From contig CAKZPE010000019.1 of the NCBI GenBank assembly GCA_937138495.1, positions 1-64,000 on the forward strand: a stretch of DNA of 64,000 nucleotides, given 5' to 3'. The notes under the pieces were generated by a model. It saw only the letters and a list, made by a program, of their open reading frames with translations. It had not been told where the DNA came from and searched no databases. Shown in pieces: positions 36,887 to 45,851 of the stretch. The DNA is from an uncultured Oceanospirillaceae bacterium (GTDB taxonomy: Bacteria; Pseudomonadota; Gammaproteobacteria; Pseudomonadales; Balneatricaceae). The translations under genes and the position numbers were made by a program. How positions within the stretch are numbered: position 1 is the stretch's first letter; each line of letters starts with the position of its first letter.

Positions 36887-38026
36887 TTATTTCTCCCGGC
36901 CATTCACCCGTATACCGGGCAGAAAGGCAGCCAGTGGGGTGGTGGCAATGCGCCAGCTTGTGACTGTGCTGTCGGGGTTACGGATGATCAGGCGATTTTG
37001 CGCCCGGCTGATGATCTGAGGGACTAACGGTTCTAAAAGACCGTCCGGCGTCAGATACCAGAGCTTTCCCGCCTGAGTCAGTGCGCTGGCAGGAATGTTC
37101 AGTGCATCAGTAACCGTGATGCCGGGCAGCACAACCCTGACAAAGTCGCCGGATAAAACCGGGCTGTCAGTGGCATTGCTGATCTCCAGAAAAACCCGGT
37201 ACTGGCGGCTTTTCTGATCTAAAAAGCCTCCCCCCTGACGAATGCTGGCATTCCCCAGAGGGCGGTCGTCTTCAGCGAACAGGCGGGCCTGCCTGCCGGC
37301 AACAGGCTGGGCCAGTAATGCCCATTCATGGCGGCTTAATTCAACCGTCAGTTCCAGCTGGCTGTCGTCTACCAGCCGGATCATGCTGTCACCGGGATTA
37401 ACTGTTTGTCCGGGGCTGACCAGCCGTTCAGTGACAAAGCCGGAGAAAGGCGCGCGAAGTGTGACGTTTTCCAGACGCAGGCGGGCGGTATCAAGACTGG
37501 CCTGCGCTGCGGCAACGGTTTTATTGGCAACCCTTAGCTCCGGTAAATGCAGTGCCAGCTCGTTAGCGGGTTTTGTGCTGCGGTTTTTGTATTGTCGCCG
37601 GGCGGCTGTGGTTTTACTTTCCGCCCGAAGCAATTGCCGCCGGGCGTCAGCCAGTTGCTGTTCGGCCCGGGCTACATCTGCGATATAGGGTGTGCTTTCC
37701 TGCCGGATCAGAACGCTGCCTTTCAGAACATGGCTGCCGGCCAGCGCGGCTTCTGTTACGTCAGTAATCCGGCCGCTGACAGCGGCTTTCAGCTCTGCTG
37801 ACCAGCGGGGGTGTACGGCTGAATATGCACTGACTTCAACCCGGGCCGGTTGAACGGTGACGGTTTCAACCGTGACCACCGGCAGAGGAACAGGGGCTTC
37901 AGTCTGAGTGATGTCCACCGTATCTTCAGTGGTTGAAAGCCAGCCGAGAACGGCGATCAGAGCAGTAAAGGCGATCAGTAACCATAGCCAGCGATAGCCA
38001 GGTGCAGGTGTGGTCTGTTGGGGCAT
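36887..38026 (-). CDS. RND periplasmic adaptor (membrane fusion protein)
   Basis: The 379-residue protein has one N-terminal membrane helix (WLWLLIAFTALIAVLGWL), a barrel-sandwich/lipoyl half-motif (AAVSGRITDVTEAALAGSHVLKG), a long coiled-coil hairpin, and LRAPFSGFVTERLVSPGQTVNPG as the second lipoyl half, then beta-barrel and membrane-proximal domains. It links the RND pump to an outer-membrane channel. It is packed 3 bases from the pump gene and 39 bases downstream of the DUF418 gene. Confidence 0.92.
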   Translation of the reverse strand: MPQQTTPAPGYRWLWLLIAFTALIAVLGWLSTTEDTVDITQTEAPVPLPVVTVETVTVQPARVEVSAYSAVHPRWSAELKAAVSGRITDVTEAALAGSHVLKGSVLIRQESTPYIADVARAEQQLADARRQLLRAESKTTAARRQYKNRSTKPANELALHLPELRVANKTVAAAQASLDTARLRLENVTLRAPFSGFVTERLVSPGQTVNPGDSMIRLVDDSQLELTVELSRHEWALLAQPVAGRQARLFAEDDRPLGNASIRQGGGFLDQKSRQYRVFLEISNATDSPVLSGDFVRVVLPGITVTDALNIPASALTQAGKLWYLTPDGLLEPLVPQIISRAQNRLIIRNPDSTVTSWRIATTPLAAFLPGIRVNGREK

Positions 38027-38065
38027 TGTTCATTCCTGAATATATAGATGTTGCTGGTGACGGGA

Positions 38066-39166
38066 TCAGCCTGCCAGCCTGCGCATAAGGCTTTCAGCCG
38101 GTCCCCGTTTAAAGTGTCGTGACCAGTGATAAGAGAACAGCAGGGAAAGCCCGCAAAAGAGCAGGGCAGCCGCCAGTGATGTGACAACACTGAGGGTGCC
38201 GATAGCCCCCAGCAGGGCTGCCGGCCCCATACCGATAAGGATATGGGCGATATAAAGGGTCATGCTGTGGCGGCCTGCAGGGGTGATGTAACCCAGCAGT
38301 GAAGAGTGCTGTAATCTTTGTCCCAGTATCAGGCTGATACCGGTCAGTGCCGCCGCTGCACCGCCCCCCGCAAGAATATACAGCGGCATAGCCGGCACAG
38401 CCTGGGTGGTTACCAGCTCAGCAAGTTCCGGATCAATGTTGTTAAACAGGGGAACCAGGATCCAACTGATCAGTTCTGCTTCGGCAATAGCTGCGAGGCC
38501 ACCGGCGATCAGCCACCACTGGGTACGGCGCTGCTGAAGCGGGCAGCGGCTGAGAATGATGCCGAACAGTAAATATCCCAGCCAGGGAATCACCGGGTGC
38601 CAGCCATTGAAGAACAGGTTGCGGATGAAACCTTCCGGGGTCCAGAAATCCTGATAACTCAGATCACTGTAATTCCAGCCGGTGTCGAAGTTCAGGGTGA
38701 AGATCAGCAGGACACTGAGGATGTTCAGGCACACAATGATTGTAATCAGATAGCCTGTTCTGAGAGTCAGAAGCAGTGCGCCGAAGACGAAATATACCGC
38801 GTAATAGTGAAGAATATCGGCATCGAATATCAGCATGTTCAGCAGCCCCAGTGCCATCAGAAAGGCGGCTCGCTTCAGTGTCAGGGTAACGGTTGAAAGG
38901 GCTGAGACAGCAGAACTGTACTGTTGTACCTGCTGGCTTGCCAGCCCGAGGCCAATGCCGGCCAGCACCACAAAGGTAGCTGCTGCCCGGCCTTCCAGCA
39001 GGCTCAGAATATGTCCCGGGGTGCCGGTATCAGTGGCAGAATCTCCGCTGAAGACTATCCGGAAGTTTACGATAACCATGCCTATAAAGGCCAGAAAGCG
39101 GGCGAGGTCCAGCCCGTCGAGCCGGGTAGCCTGTCTGTTGCGGGATTGTGAGTGCTGACGTGTCAC
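38066..39166 (-). CDS. DUF418-family multi-spanning membrane protein
   Basis: The 366-residue protein has about ten hydrophobic helices. The start RLDGLDLARFLAFIGMVIVNF and the C-terminal HFKRGPAESLMRRLAG are signatures of the DUF418/HGSNAT-like group, related to membrane acyltransferases. Its biochemical role is not established. It lies between a two-component system and an RND pump in one transcription direction, suggesting an envelope role co-regulated with efflux. A substrate or acyl donor cannot be inferred. Confidence 0.82.
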   Translation of the reverse strand: MTRQHSQSRNRQATRLDGLDLARFLAFIGMVIVNFRIVFSGDSATDTGTPGHILSLLEGRAAATFVVLAGIGLGLASQQVQQYSSAVSALSTVTLTLKRAAFLMALGLLNMLIFDADILHYYAVYFVFGALLLTLRTGYLITIIVCLNILSVLLIFTLNFDTGWNYSDLSYQDFWTPEGFIRNLFFNGWHPVIPWLGYLLFGIILSRCPLQQRRTQWWLIAGGLAAIAEAELISWILVPLFNNIDPELAELVTTQAVPAMPLYILAGGGAAAALTGISLILGQRLQHSSLLGYITPAGRHSMTLYIAHILIGMGPAALLGAIGTLSVVTSLAAALLFCGLSLLFSYHWSRHFKRGPAESLMRRLAG

Positions 39167-39231
39167 AGCGGGACTCCTGCCTGAAAGTTATACTCAGACA
39201 GGATGGTGACAGAAGAGATATTAAAGGCGTT

Positions 39232-40494
39232 TTAAGGTGGTGACCTGTCCCAGTAGACGCTGGCAACGGCCGTATCCTGATCAGTCCGAAACCGGAACTG
39301 CCAGCCAAGTTTATGGCAAATACGTTCCACCAGTTGCAGGCCAAGCCCGAATCCGGGGGCCGGGCTTGGCTGCTCCGGTTCTGCAGGATTCGTCAGGCTG
39401 ATCCCGTGAGAATCCAGATGCAATGATATAGTGCCCGGTGCACTGTGCTGACAGGCATTACGGATCAGGTTTGCCAGCACCACAGTGAACAGTGGTTCTT
39501 CAATGGTCAGGACAGGTGTGAGGATATGTTGTCTGATTTCTGTTTGCCGCCCCTGCAGCAGGTATTCATGATCGCTGATCAGCTGATTGCAAAAAGCCTG
39601 GCAGTTAATCTGCGTTCGGGGAATGGTTTTATTGCTCTCACGTGCCAGCCAGAGCAGGGCTTCTGACAGTTGCATCATACGGTTACTGGCTTTCAGTGCC
39701 CGGTTGACCGGGCGGCTGGAGGCTGTGTTTTCGGTGTGTATTTGCAGAGTATCCAGGCTGGCCTGGATCACCGCCAGCGGTGTGCGCAGTTCATGGCTGG
39801 CGTGTTTCAGGAACTGTTTTTCCCGTTCATTTACAGCCTGCACATGACACACGCCTTCCTGCAGTTGCCGGGCTATCAGGTTCAGCTCGGAAATCGGGAA
39901 GTGAATGTCGCTGGCTTCGTGCGGGTCAGATTTCAGCTGTCCGGCCCAGTCACTGAGCAGGGTTAGGGGTTCGAGGGTACGGCGAAGCACCCAGGCGATG
40001 ATCAGAAAAACAAGGAACATTATGATCAGGGTGAACAGTGCTGCCTGCAACAGTGTTTCATTTAGAAATTCGTCGAGCAGGGTGTCTATCTGATCCGCCG
40101 GGTGCAGGCTGACCAGATAAAGCGTGCCATGACGGGAATCTTCAATAAATAAAAGATACAGATATTCCGGCTGGCCGGTTGCAGTGATCCGCTGAGTTTC
40201 CAGCGAATCACCGGGTTTCAGGTTGCTGATATCAAAAACGTTTTGCAGGTCAGCAGGTACGTCTTGCCAGGTACGCCATGCACTGAGCCCGGGGGTGCGG
40301 GGTAAAGGGGCATCAGGGCTCTGACTGACAACCGATTCGGCCTCCAGCCACATAAGTTTGTCCGAAAGGGTTTCCGCAGAATATATCCCCAGACTAAAGA
40401 TCAGAATCAGACAGCCGCTTGCCAGGGCCGCACCAATCCACAGCAGCTGTCGCCTGAGCGTCTGGGCCAGAGGCACAGGCGGTTTTTGTTTCAT
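39232..40494 (-). CDS. Sensor histidine kinase
   Basis: The 420-residue kinase has two membrane helices (about 20-38 and 145-165) around a periplasmic sensor of about 110 residues, a HAMP-like linker, an H-box (FLKHASHELRTPLAVIQASLDT) and an ATPase domain with an N-box (VVLANLIRNACQHSA) and a G-box (GFGLGLQLVERICHKLG). Start 40494 gives an ATGA overlap with the response regulator stop and has AAGGAG 8 bases upstream; the longer form from 40515 would overlap further. It phosphorylates the adjacent regulator and probably controls the downstream DUF418-adaptor-pump genes. Confidence 0.92.
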   Translation of the reverse strand: MKQKPPVPLAQTLRRQLLWIGAALASGCLILIFSLGIYSAETLSDKLMWLEAESVVSQSPDAPLPRTPGLSAWRTWQDVPADLQNVFDISNLKPGDSLETQRITATGQPEYLYLLFIEDSRHGTLYLVSLHPADQIDTLLDEFLNETLLQAALFTLIIMFLVFLIIAWVLRRTLEPLTLLSDWAGQLKSDPHEASDIHFPISELNLIARQLQEGVCHVQAVNEREKQFLKHASHELRTPLAVIQASLDTLQIHTENTASSRPVNRALKASNRMMQLSEALLWLARESNKTIPRTQINCQAFCNQLISDHEYLLQGRQTEIRQHILTPVLTIEEPLFTVVLANLIRNACQHSAPGTISLHLDSHGISLTNPAEPEQPSPAPGFGLGLQLVERICHKLGWQFRFRTDQDTAVASVYWDRSPP

Positions 40495-41162
40495 TCCGAC
40501 AGCTCCTTCAGACAAAGGCCTTTTCCGGTTAGGGTATGGATCAGCACTGAATCATAAGGGTGATCGACGACTTTACGTAACATATGCAACTGAACGTTGA
40601 AGTTACCGCTGTCGACCTGACCGTCAGGCCAGACGTGCTGTTCAATGGTTTTACGGGGAACCACTGACGGGCTGTGACGGGCCAGCAGCTCAATGATTTT
40701 CCAGCCAATGGGCGACAGTTTCAGGGGCTGATTGCTGCGGCAGGCTTTCTGGCGTCGTAAATCCAGTTTCAGTGAACCGATGATCAGTATGTCTGACGGT
40801 GGGTTATTGCGCCGGTAGATGGCTTGCAGCCGGGCCCACAGGAGGGGCATGGCACAGGGCTTGGTGACATAGTCATCAACCCCGGCAAGGAAACCTTCCA
40901 GCTGATCAGCATCGGTATCACAGGCGGTAAGCATGAGGATGGGGGTGTTATAGCCCCGTTCGCGCAAAGACTGGCAGACACTGATGCCGTTCATTCTGGG
41001 GAGCATCAGGTCGAGAATGATAATATCAAAGTCACCCCGGCAGGCCATTTCCAGCCCGGCACTGCCGCTGTAAGCAAAGTCGCAGTCCACCTCAAACAGA
41101 GAAAGGTAGTCGGCAATCGCTGCAGCCAGTTCGGCGTCATCTTCTACAATCAGTATCTGCAT
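40491..41162 (-). CDS. OmpR-family response regulator
   Basis: The 223-residue protein has a receiver domain with acidic pocket (VEDDAELAA), the phospho-acceptor Asp in DIIILDLMLPRMNG, Thr/Lys switch residues (LTACD, TKPCAM), and a winged-helix output domain (KLSPIGWKIIELLARHSPSVVPRKTIEQHVW, then NFNVQLHMLRKVVD). It is the first gene of the five-gene minus-strand series ending with the RND pump. The probable target is that operon's promoter. Confidence 0.93.
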   Translation of the reverse strand: MQILIVEDDAELAAAIADYLSLFEVDCDFAYSGSAGLEMACRGDFDIIILDLMLPRMNGISVCQSLRERGYNTPILMLTACDTDADQLEGFLAGVDDYVTKPCAMPLLWARLQAIYRRNNPPSDILIIGSLKLDLRRQKACRSNQPLKLSPIGWKIIELLARHSPSVVPRKTIEQHVWPDGQVDSGNFNVQLHMLRKVVDHPYDSVLIHTLTGKGLCLKELSE

Positions 41163-41480
41163 GTATGTATTCCGGAAGTATTCAGCGCTATTAACTGTTT
41201 CAGTGTAAGCATAGCGGGGTTAAATATCCGTTAATATGTTGACGCAGGTATCTGATTGAAAAGGCTCTTTACCTATAGTCTGCCGCTAACTTCTTGTAGA
41301 ATATCAAACTTATGTCTGAAAATGACAGGTTCAGTCTGTTATCTGAGTAGGCCAATCGGGATTGTGCTGCTAGAGTGAAGGCTGATGATGTGAACAGGGG
41401 TTACCCTGAATAATAGCTTGCGTCAGTATCCGTCAGTATCAGGGAGCTGAGACCGCAAAGTTAAAAAAGGATATATAACG
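41163..41480. other. Divergent intergenic region between response regulator and LysM-FecR genes
   Basis: About 320 bases presumed to hold two divergent promoters. TATAGT at 41274-41279 is a possible -10 element for the plus strand but lacks a matching -35. No clear repeats for the OmpR-type regulator were recognised. Confidence 0.4.
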
Positions 41481-43118
41481 ATGCTAGGCCGCCGCATAAT
41501 CGCTGCAACGGTATTATCAGTACTGTCATCTCTCACGTCAGTTGCCTTTGCGCAGGACTGGGTTTACACCACGACTAAAGGGGATAACCTCTGGAATCTG
41601 AGTGAACAGTATCTGGACCGTGTGACCCGTTTTGAAGCTCTGCGTAAACTGAATGGCATTGAGAACCCTAAACAGATGCCGCCGGGCATTAAGTTGCGGA
41701 TTCCGCTGAAATGGATTCGCAGTAATCCTGTACCGGCGACGGTAGACGAGCTGTTGGGCGATGCGCAGTTACAGCGGGCAGGAGCGGCTGAGCGGGTTGC
41801 GCTCAAAACCGGCGATGAAGTGTTTCTCGGTGACCAGATCCGTACCGGTAGCGACAGTACACTGGCAATCCGGTTTGCTGATGACAGCATTCTGACCCTG
41901 TATGCAGACAGCATGATCCGTTTTGATCATCTCAGTGCCCACGGTAAAACCGGTATGGTGGATTCCCGCCTGAACCTGCTTCAGGGGCGTATGGATACCC
42001 GCGTGACGCCAGCGTCCGGCCCGGGCTCCCGTTTCGAAATTCAGACGCCTTCAGCGATCAGCGCTGTGCGGGGGACCGAGTACCGTGCATTGGTGGGTGA
42101 AGACGGTAAAGTATCAAATATTGAAGTGTTGCACGGCAAAGTGAAGGTCAGCGGTGCCGGTAAACACACCCTTGTAAAACGCGGCTTCGGTACTCAGGTT
42201 GCGGAAGGTAAAGCCCCAATTAAGCCCCGTAAACTTTTACCTGCACCACAGCTGACAGCTTTTGCTGGCCCGGTACGGAACATCAGTGAGCTGGTGAGCT
42301 GGCCGGCGGTTGATAAAGCTGAAGGTTATCGGGTGGAAGTATCCACTGATGCTGAGTTCGACATTGTTCAGTGGACGCAGATCAGTGAATACGCCAAAGC
42401 GGCATTGCCGGATATTGCCGACGGATCATATTTTTTACGGGTTCGGGCCATTGATGCTTTAGGATTGGAAGGGCTTAACAGTGTGCTGCCGTTTGTTCTG
42501 GATGCACACCCACAGCCGCCGCTGCAGTTACAGCCCGTGCCGGAACAGGTATTACGCGGTGAAACTGCGGTGCTGCAATGGACAGAATCTGCAGAGGCTT
42601 CCCGGTACCGGCTGGAAATAGCGACCGATGCTGCTTTTGAAAACCGGGTGGTTGATCAGGATGATATTACTGGCAGCCGTTTTGACACGGCTGATTTACC
42701 CGTACCGGGTGAGTATTACTGGCGTCTGACCAGCATTACCGCCAGTGGCGAGCATGGCCCGGCAGGTATTTCCCGTAGCTGGCAGGCTAAGCCTGCGCCT
42801 GAACAGGTAGACGCGGCTGTTGGTGCTGCGGAAGATGGTAAGCTGGTTGCTTCATGGCGGGCAGGATCCGCGGAGCAACGTTATCAGGTTCAGATTGCAT
42901 CTGATGAAGCATTTGAAAATCTGTTACTGGATCAGCAGCAGGATGACGCCCGTATCAGCTTTGATGCGGTAGAAGGGCAGGTTCGTTACCTTCGGGTACG
43001 CAGTATTGAGTCTGATGGTTATGAGGGCCCCTGGGGCACAGTGCAGCGGATTTTACCGATTCCGGATTATACGCCACTGTGGTTGTCCGGTGCGGCGATG
43101 TTTTTACTGATCCTGTAA
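41481..43118 (+). CDS. Periplasmic LysM-FecR domain protein
   Basis: The 545-residue protein has a signal peptide (cleavage after AFA, near residue 24) and a LysM peptidoglycan-binding domain (VYTTTKGDNLWNLSEQYL, about 27-75). A FecR domain follows (LGDQIRTGSDSTLAIRFADDS through SAVRGTEYRALV, about 110-230), then three fibronectin-III-like segments (VSWPAVDKAEGYRVEVSTDA and similar). A C-terminal hydrophobic stretch (LWLSGAAMFLLIL) may anchor it. It is 4 bases upstream of a CHASE2-GGDEF-EAL gene and likely forms a sensory pair with it, the FecR module contacting the periplasmic CHASE2 domain. The pairing is a known genomic association; the mechanism is inferred. Confidence 0.88.
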   Translation: MLGRRIIAATVLSVLSSLTSVAFAQDWVYTTTKGDNLWNLSEQYLDRVTRFEALRKLNGIENPKQMPPGIKLRIPLKWIRSNPVPATVDELLGDAQLQRAGAAERVALKTGDEVFLGDQIRTGSDSTLAIRFADDSILTLYADSMIRFDHLSAHGKTGMVDSRLNLLQGRMDTRVTPASGPGSRFEIQTPSAISAVRGTEYRALVGEDGKVSNIEVLHGKVKVSGAGKHTLVKRGFGTQVAEGKAPIKPRKLLPAPQLTAFAGPVRNISELVSWPAVDKAEGYRVEVSTDAEFDIVQWTQISEYAKAALPDIADGSYFLRVRAIDALGLEGLNSVLPFVLDAHPQPPLQLQPVPEQVLRGETAVLQWTESAEASRYRLEIATDAAFENRVVDQDDITGSRFDTADLPVPGEYYWRLTSITASGEHGPAGISRSWQAKPAPEQVDAAVGAAEDGKLVASWRAGSAEQRYQVQIASDEAFENLLLDQQQDDARISFDAVEGQVRYLRVRSIESDGYEGPWGTVQRILPIPDYTPLWLSGAAMFLLIL

Positions 43119-43122
43119 CGTT

Positions 43123-45645
43123 ATGCGATTGTCGGAGTCCTTACGTAGCCGGCTGTATGCGGTTTGTCTGATCCTGTTATTGCTGGCCAGTGGTCTGGGG
43201 CTGACATTTAACCGCGGTCTGGAACGTCTGGACCTGATGCTCTACGACCAGATGTTACCGGCTCATGCTGTGAGCATGAGTGATCAGGTTGTGATTGTGG
43301 CAATTGATGATTACAGCCTGCAACAGCTGGGACGCTGGCCCTGGTCCCGTAAGCGCCATGCTGAACTGGTCTATAAACTGACCAGCATGGATGCCGCAGT
43401 GATTGGCATCGATGTACTCTTTGTTGAACCCCAGAAAAGTGATCCTGAAGCGGATGAAGTCTTTGCTGAAGCGCTGACCCGCAGTGGGCGCAGTGTGCTG
43501 AGCATTGCACCAGGCGTACAGATGCCGGGGGCGCTGATTAATGAAGTCATGCCGTTACCGGATCTGGCGATCAGCGCGGAAGCCATTGGCCACGTAGATG
43601 TCGAGCTGGATGTGGATGGCCTTTGCCGTCGGTTCTTTCTGTACAGTGGGGTGGGAGATGCCCGCTGGCCTGCACTGGCGATGGCCATGCTGCGGGTGAA
43701 CGGTGAAACTGATCAGTTAGACAACCTCATTAATGTCGAAAACACCCCTGTTATCCGTTCGGATTACTGGCTGCGCCGCCAGAGTATTATGATTTCTTTC
43801 GCGAAAACCGGTGAGCGCCCACAAACCTATTCCTGGGCCGATATCATTGCCGACCGTGTGCCGGCTGAGGCTATTCAGGGGAAATATGTACTTGTCGGTG
43901 CGACAGCTACCGGTCTGGGGGATGCTCTTTCCACACCGGCAGCAGCTGCCCATGAACGCATCCCGGGGGTTGAGCTGAATGCTCATATTCTCAATGCGTT
44001 GTTGCGGGGAGAAGGGATTAATGAAGTGCCAGTGCGCTGGTATACAGGGCTAACACTGGCCTTTATTGTAATCGTTACGCTGGCGGTGGTGTTATTACCG
44101 TTGCGGGCGGGTCTGGTTTTCACACTGGTTGCTTTGTGGAGCATACCGGCACTGAGTCTGACTTTACTCGTAGGCTGGCAGCTATGGTTTGCGCCGGGAG
44201 CTGCACTGATCATTGCTGCGTTACCCTGGCCGTTATGGAATGTCTGGCAGCTGGGCATTGATGCCCGTCTGAAGCACCGTTTGTTACAGCAACTGGCTCA
44301 TCAGGTGCAGCATCATGTCGCAACGGGTTTGCCTAATTCTGTGATGCTGCGTCAGCGGCTGAACCGGGCGATTGCGAAGCAGGAAGGGAGTGAAAGCTGT
44401 GTCGGGTTACTGGTGATTCATTTCAACTGGTCCGGTTCTGCCAGTACCACGCTTGAGTGTCCGGTTGATGATACTCAGCTGCAGCAGGTAGGTAAGCGGT
44501 TGCGGGAAGTGGTCAGTGATGATTATTTCATTGCCCATCTGAATGGCGATGATTTTGCCGTTCTGCTGACCGATCTGCAGGATATTCAATACGTTAAAGA
44601 TGCCGCACTGAGTTTATTGCAGGCCCTTCAGCAGCCTCTGAAAATGGGTGATGAAAGCTATCTGTTGCTGACACCCCGTATCGGCGCGTCGGTATGGCCG
44701 GATGACTGTTTTGATGCCGATGGCCTGATTCGTAATGCTTACACTGCAATGTTTAAGTCCCGGGTGGATGACAGTGAAACCCTGTGCATTTATTCCCAGG
44801 GCGCCGGTTTACAGCTGGAGTTGCGTTCTCAGGTTGAGCAGGCGCTGGTGCATGCTTTGGAACGGAGTGAGTTTGAGGTTTACTACCAGCCGCAGGTGCG
44901 GGCTGAAGATGGCCGGATGGTTGGTGTGGAAGCATTGTTGCGCTGGAACAGCCCGCAGCTGGGCCGTATTCCGCCGGGTATTTTTATTCCTGTCGCTGAG
45001 CATGTAGGGCTAATTCCGATGATTGGCAGCTGGGTGCTGAAGACCGCTTGTGAACAACTGCAGGACTGGCATGATGCCGGGCTGCCTTTGCTGCGCCTGG
45101 CAATTAACGTATCCCCTCTGCAGTTTGCTGACCCTGAGCTGGAACGGCGGGTCTCTCAGACTCTGAAGCAGCTGAGTGTTGCTCCCGGTAATATCGAGTT
45201 GGAAATCACCGAAGGTTCTCTGATGTGGGATATGGATCAGGCGGTGACCATCATGAAGCGGATGAAAGATCAGGGTGTGGATCTTGCCGTGGATGATTTC
45301 GGTACCGGTTATTCGTCTCTTAGTAGCCTGCGGCATTTTCCGCTGGACCGTCTGAAGATTGATCAGTCCTTTACCCGTGAAATTGGCAACGATGAGGCCG
45401 CCACTGAAATTACCCAGACGATTATTTCGATGGGTAAACGTCTGGGGTTACGCATTATCGCCGAAGGTGTTGAGACCGCTGAGCAGGCCCGTTTCCTGCG
45501 GGAACATGGCTGTGATGAGTTTCAGGGACATTACTTTGGTCGTCCGCTGGATGCGGATCAGATTACTGATCTGCTGGTGGATCTTATGATTGCTGACAGC
45601 AGCAGGAAGACCGTTTCTACTGAAAATACCGAGGAAAGTTTGTAG
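43123..45645 (+). CDS. CHASE2 sensor with degenerate GGDEF and intact EAL domains
   Basis: The 840-residue protein has an N-terminal helix, a periplasmic CHASE2 domain (VVIVAIDDYSLQQLGRWPWSR, about 45-290), three membrane helices (about 305-375), a GGDEF-type domain and an EAL domain. The GGDEF active site reads NGDDF (474-478) and no RxxD I-site precedes it, so cyclase activity is unlikely. The EAL domain keeps EALLRW (603-608), DDFGTGYSS (724 onward), the Lys of LKIDQSF and AEGVET, so c-di-GMP hydrolysis to pGpG is expected. It follows the LysM-FecR gene by 4 bases, and that protein is the likely periplasmic partner. Confidence 0.92.
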   Translation: MRLSESLRSRLYAVCLILLLLASGLGLTFNRGLERLDLMLYDQMLPAHAVSMSDQVVIVAIDDYSLQQLGRWPWSRKRHAELVYKLTSMDAAVIGIDVLFVEPQKSDPEADEVFAEALTRSGRSVLSIAPGVQMPGALINEVMPLPDLAISAEAIGHVDVELDVDGLCRRFFLYSGVGDARWPALAMAMLRVNGETDQLDNLINVENTPVIRSDYWLRRQSIMISFAKTGERPQTYSWADIIADRVPAEAIQGKYVLVGATATGLGDALSTPAAAAHERIPGVELNAHILNALLRGEGINEVPVRWYTGLTLAFIVIVTLAVVLLPLRAGLVFTLVALWSIPALSLTLLVGWQLWFAPGAALIIAALPWPLWNVWQLGIDARLKHRLLQQLAHQVQHHVATGLPNSVMLRQRLNRAIAKQEGSESCVGLLVIHFNWSGSASTTLECPVDDTQLQQVGKRLREVVSDDYFIAHLNGDDFAVLLTDLQDIQYVKDAALSLLQALQQPLKMGDESYLLLTPRIGASVWPDDCFDADGLIRNAYTAMFKSRVDDSETLCIYSQGAGLQLELRSQVEQALVHALERSEFEVYYQPQVRAEDGRMVGVEALLRWNSPQLGRIPPGIFIPVAEHVGLIPMIGSWVLKTACEQLQDWHDAGLPLLRLAINVSPLQFADPELERRVSQTLKQLSVAPGNIELEITEGSLMWDMDQAVTIMKRMKDQGVDLAVDDFGTGYSSLSSLRHFPLDRLKIDQSFTREIGNDEAATEITQTIISMGKRLGLRIIAEGVETAEQARFLREHGCDEFQGHYFGRPLDADQITDLLVDLMIADSSRKTVSTENTEESL

Positions 45646-45670
45646 GGCTTGCGTCTTTTCAGGAGACGCA

Positions 45671-45702
45671 TAAAAAAGCCGCCAGGGTGAATATCTGGCG
45701 GC
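45671..45702 (-). terminator. Terminator for the TRAP binding-protein gene
   Basis: A GCCGCCAG/CTGGCGGC stem (45678-45685 with 45695-45702) is followed on the minus strand by a T6 tract. It ends the minus-strand transcript; a second hairpin at 45652-45670 lacks a T-run. Confidence 0.7.
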
Positions 45703-45851
45703 CTGTTCGGTCAATGGGGCATTCAGGAGTGGATGCCCGTCACCGGAAAATCACTGTGTTCATCGTTGCCGTTCAGTTGCCCATTAAACTGATCTGCGAA
45801 CCCAGAGATATAAGCAATGTGTATGCCCCGCAGGGCATACGGGTATGACGA

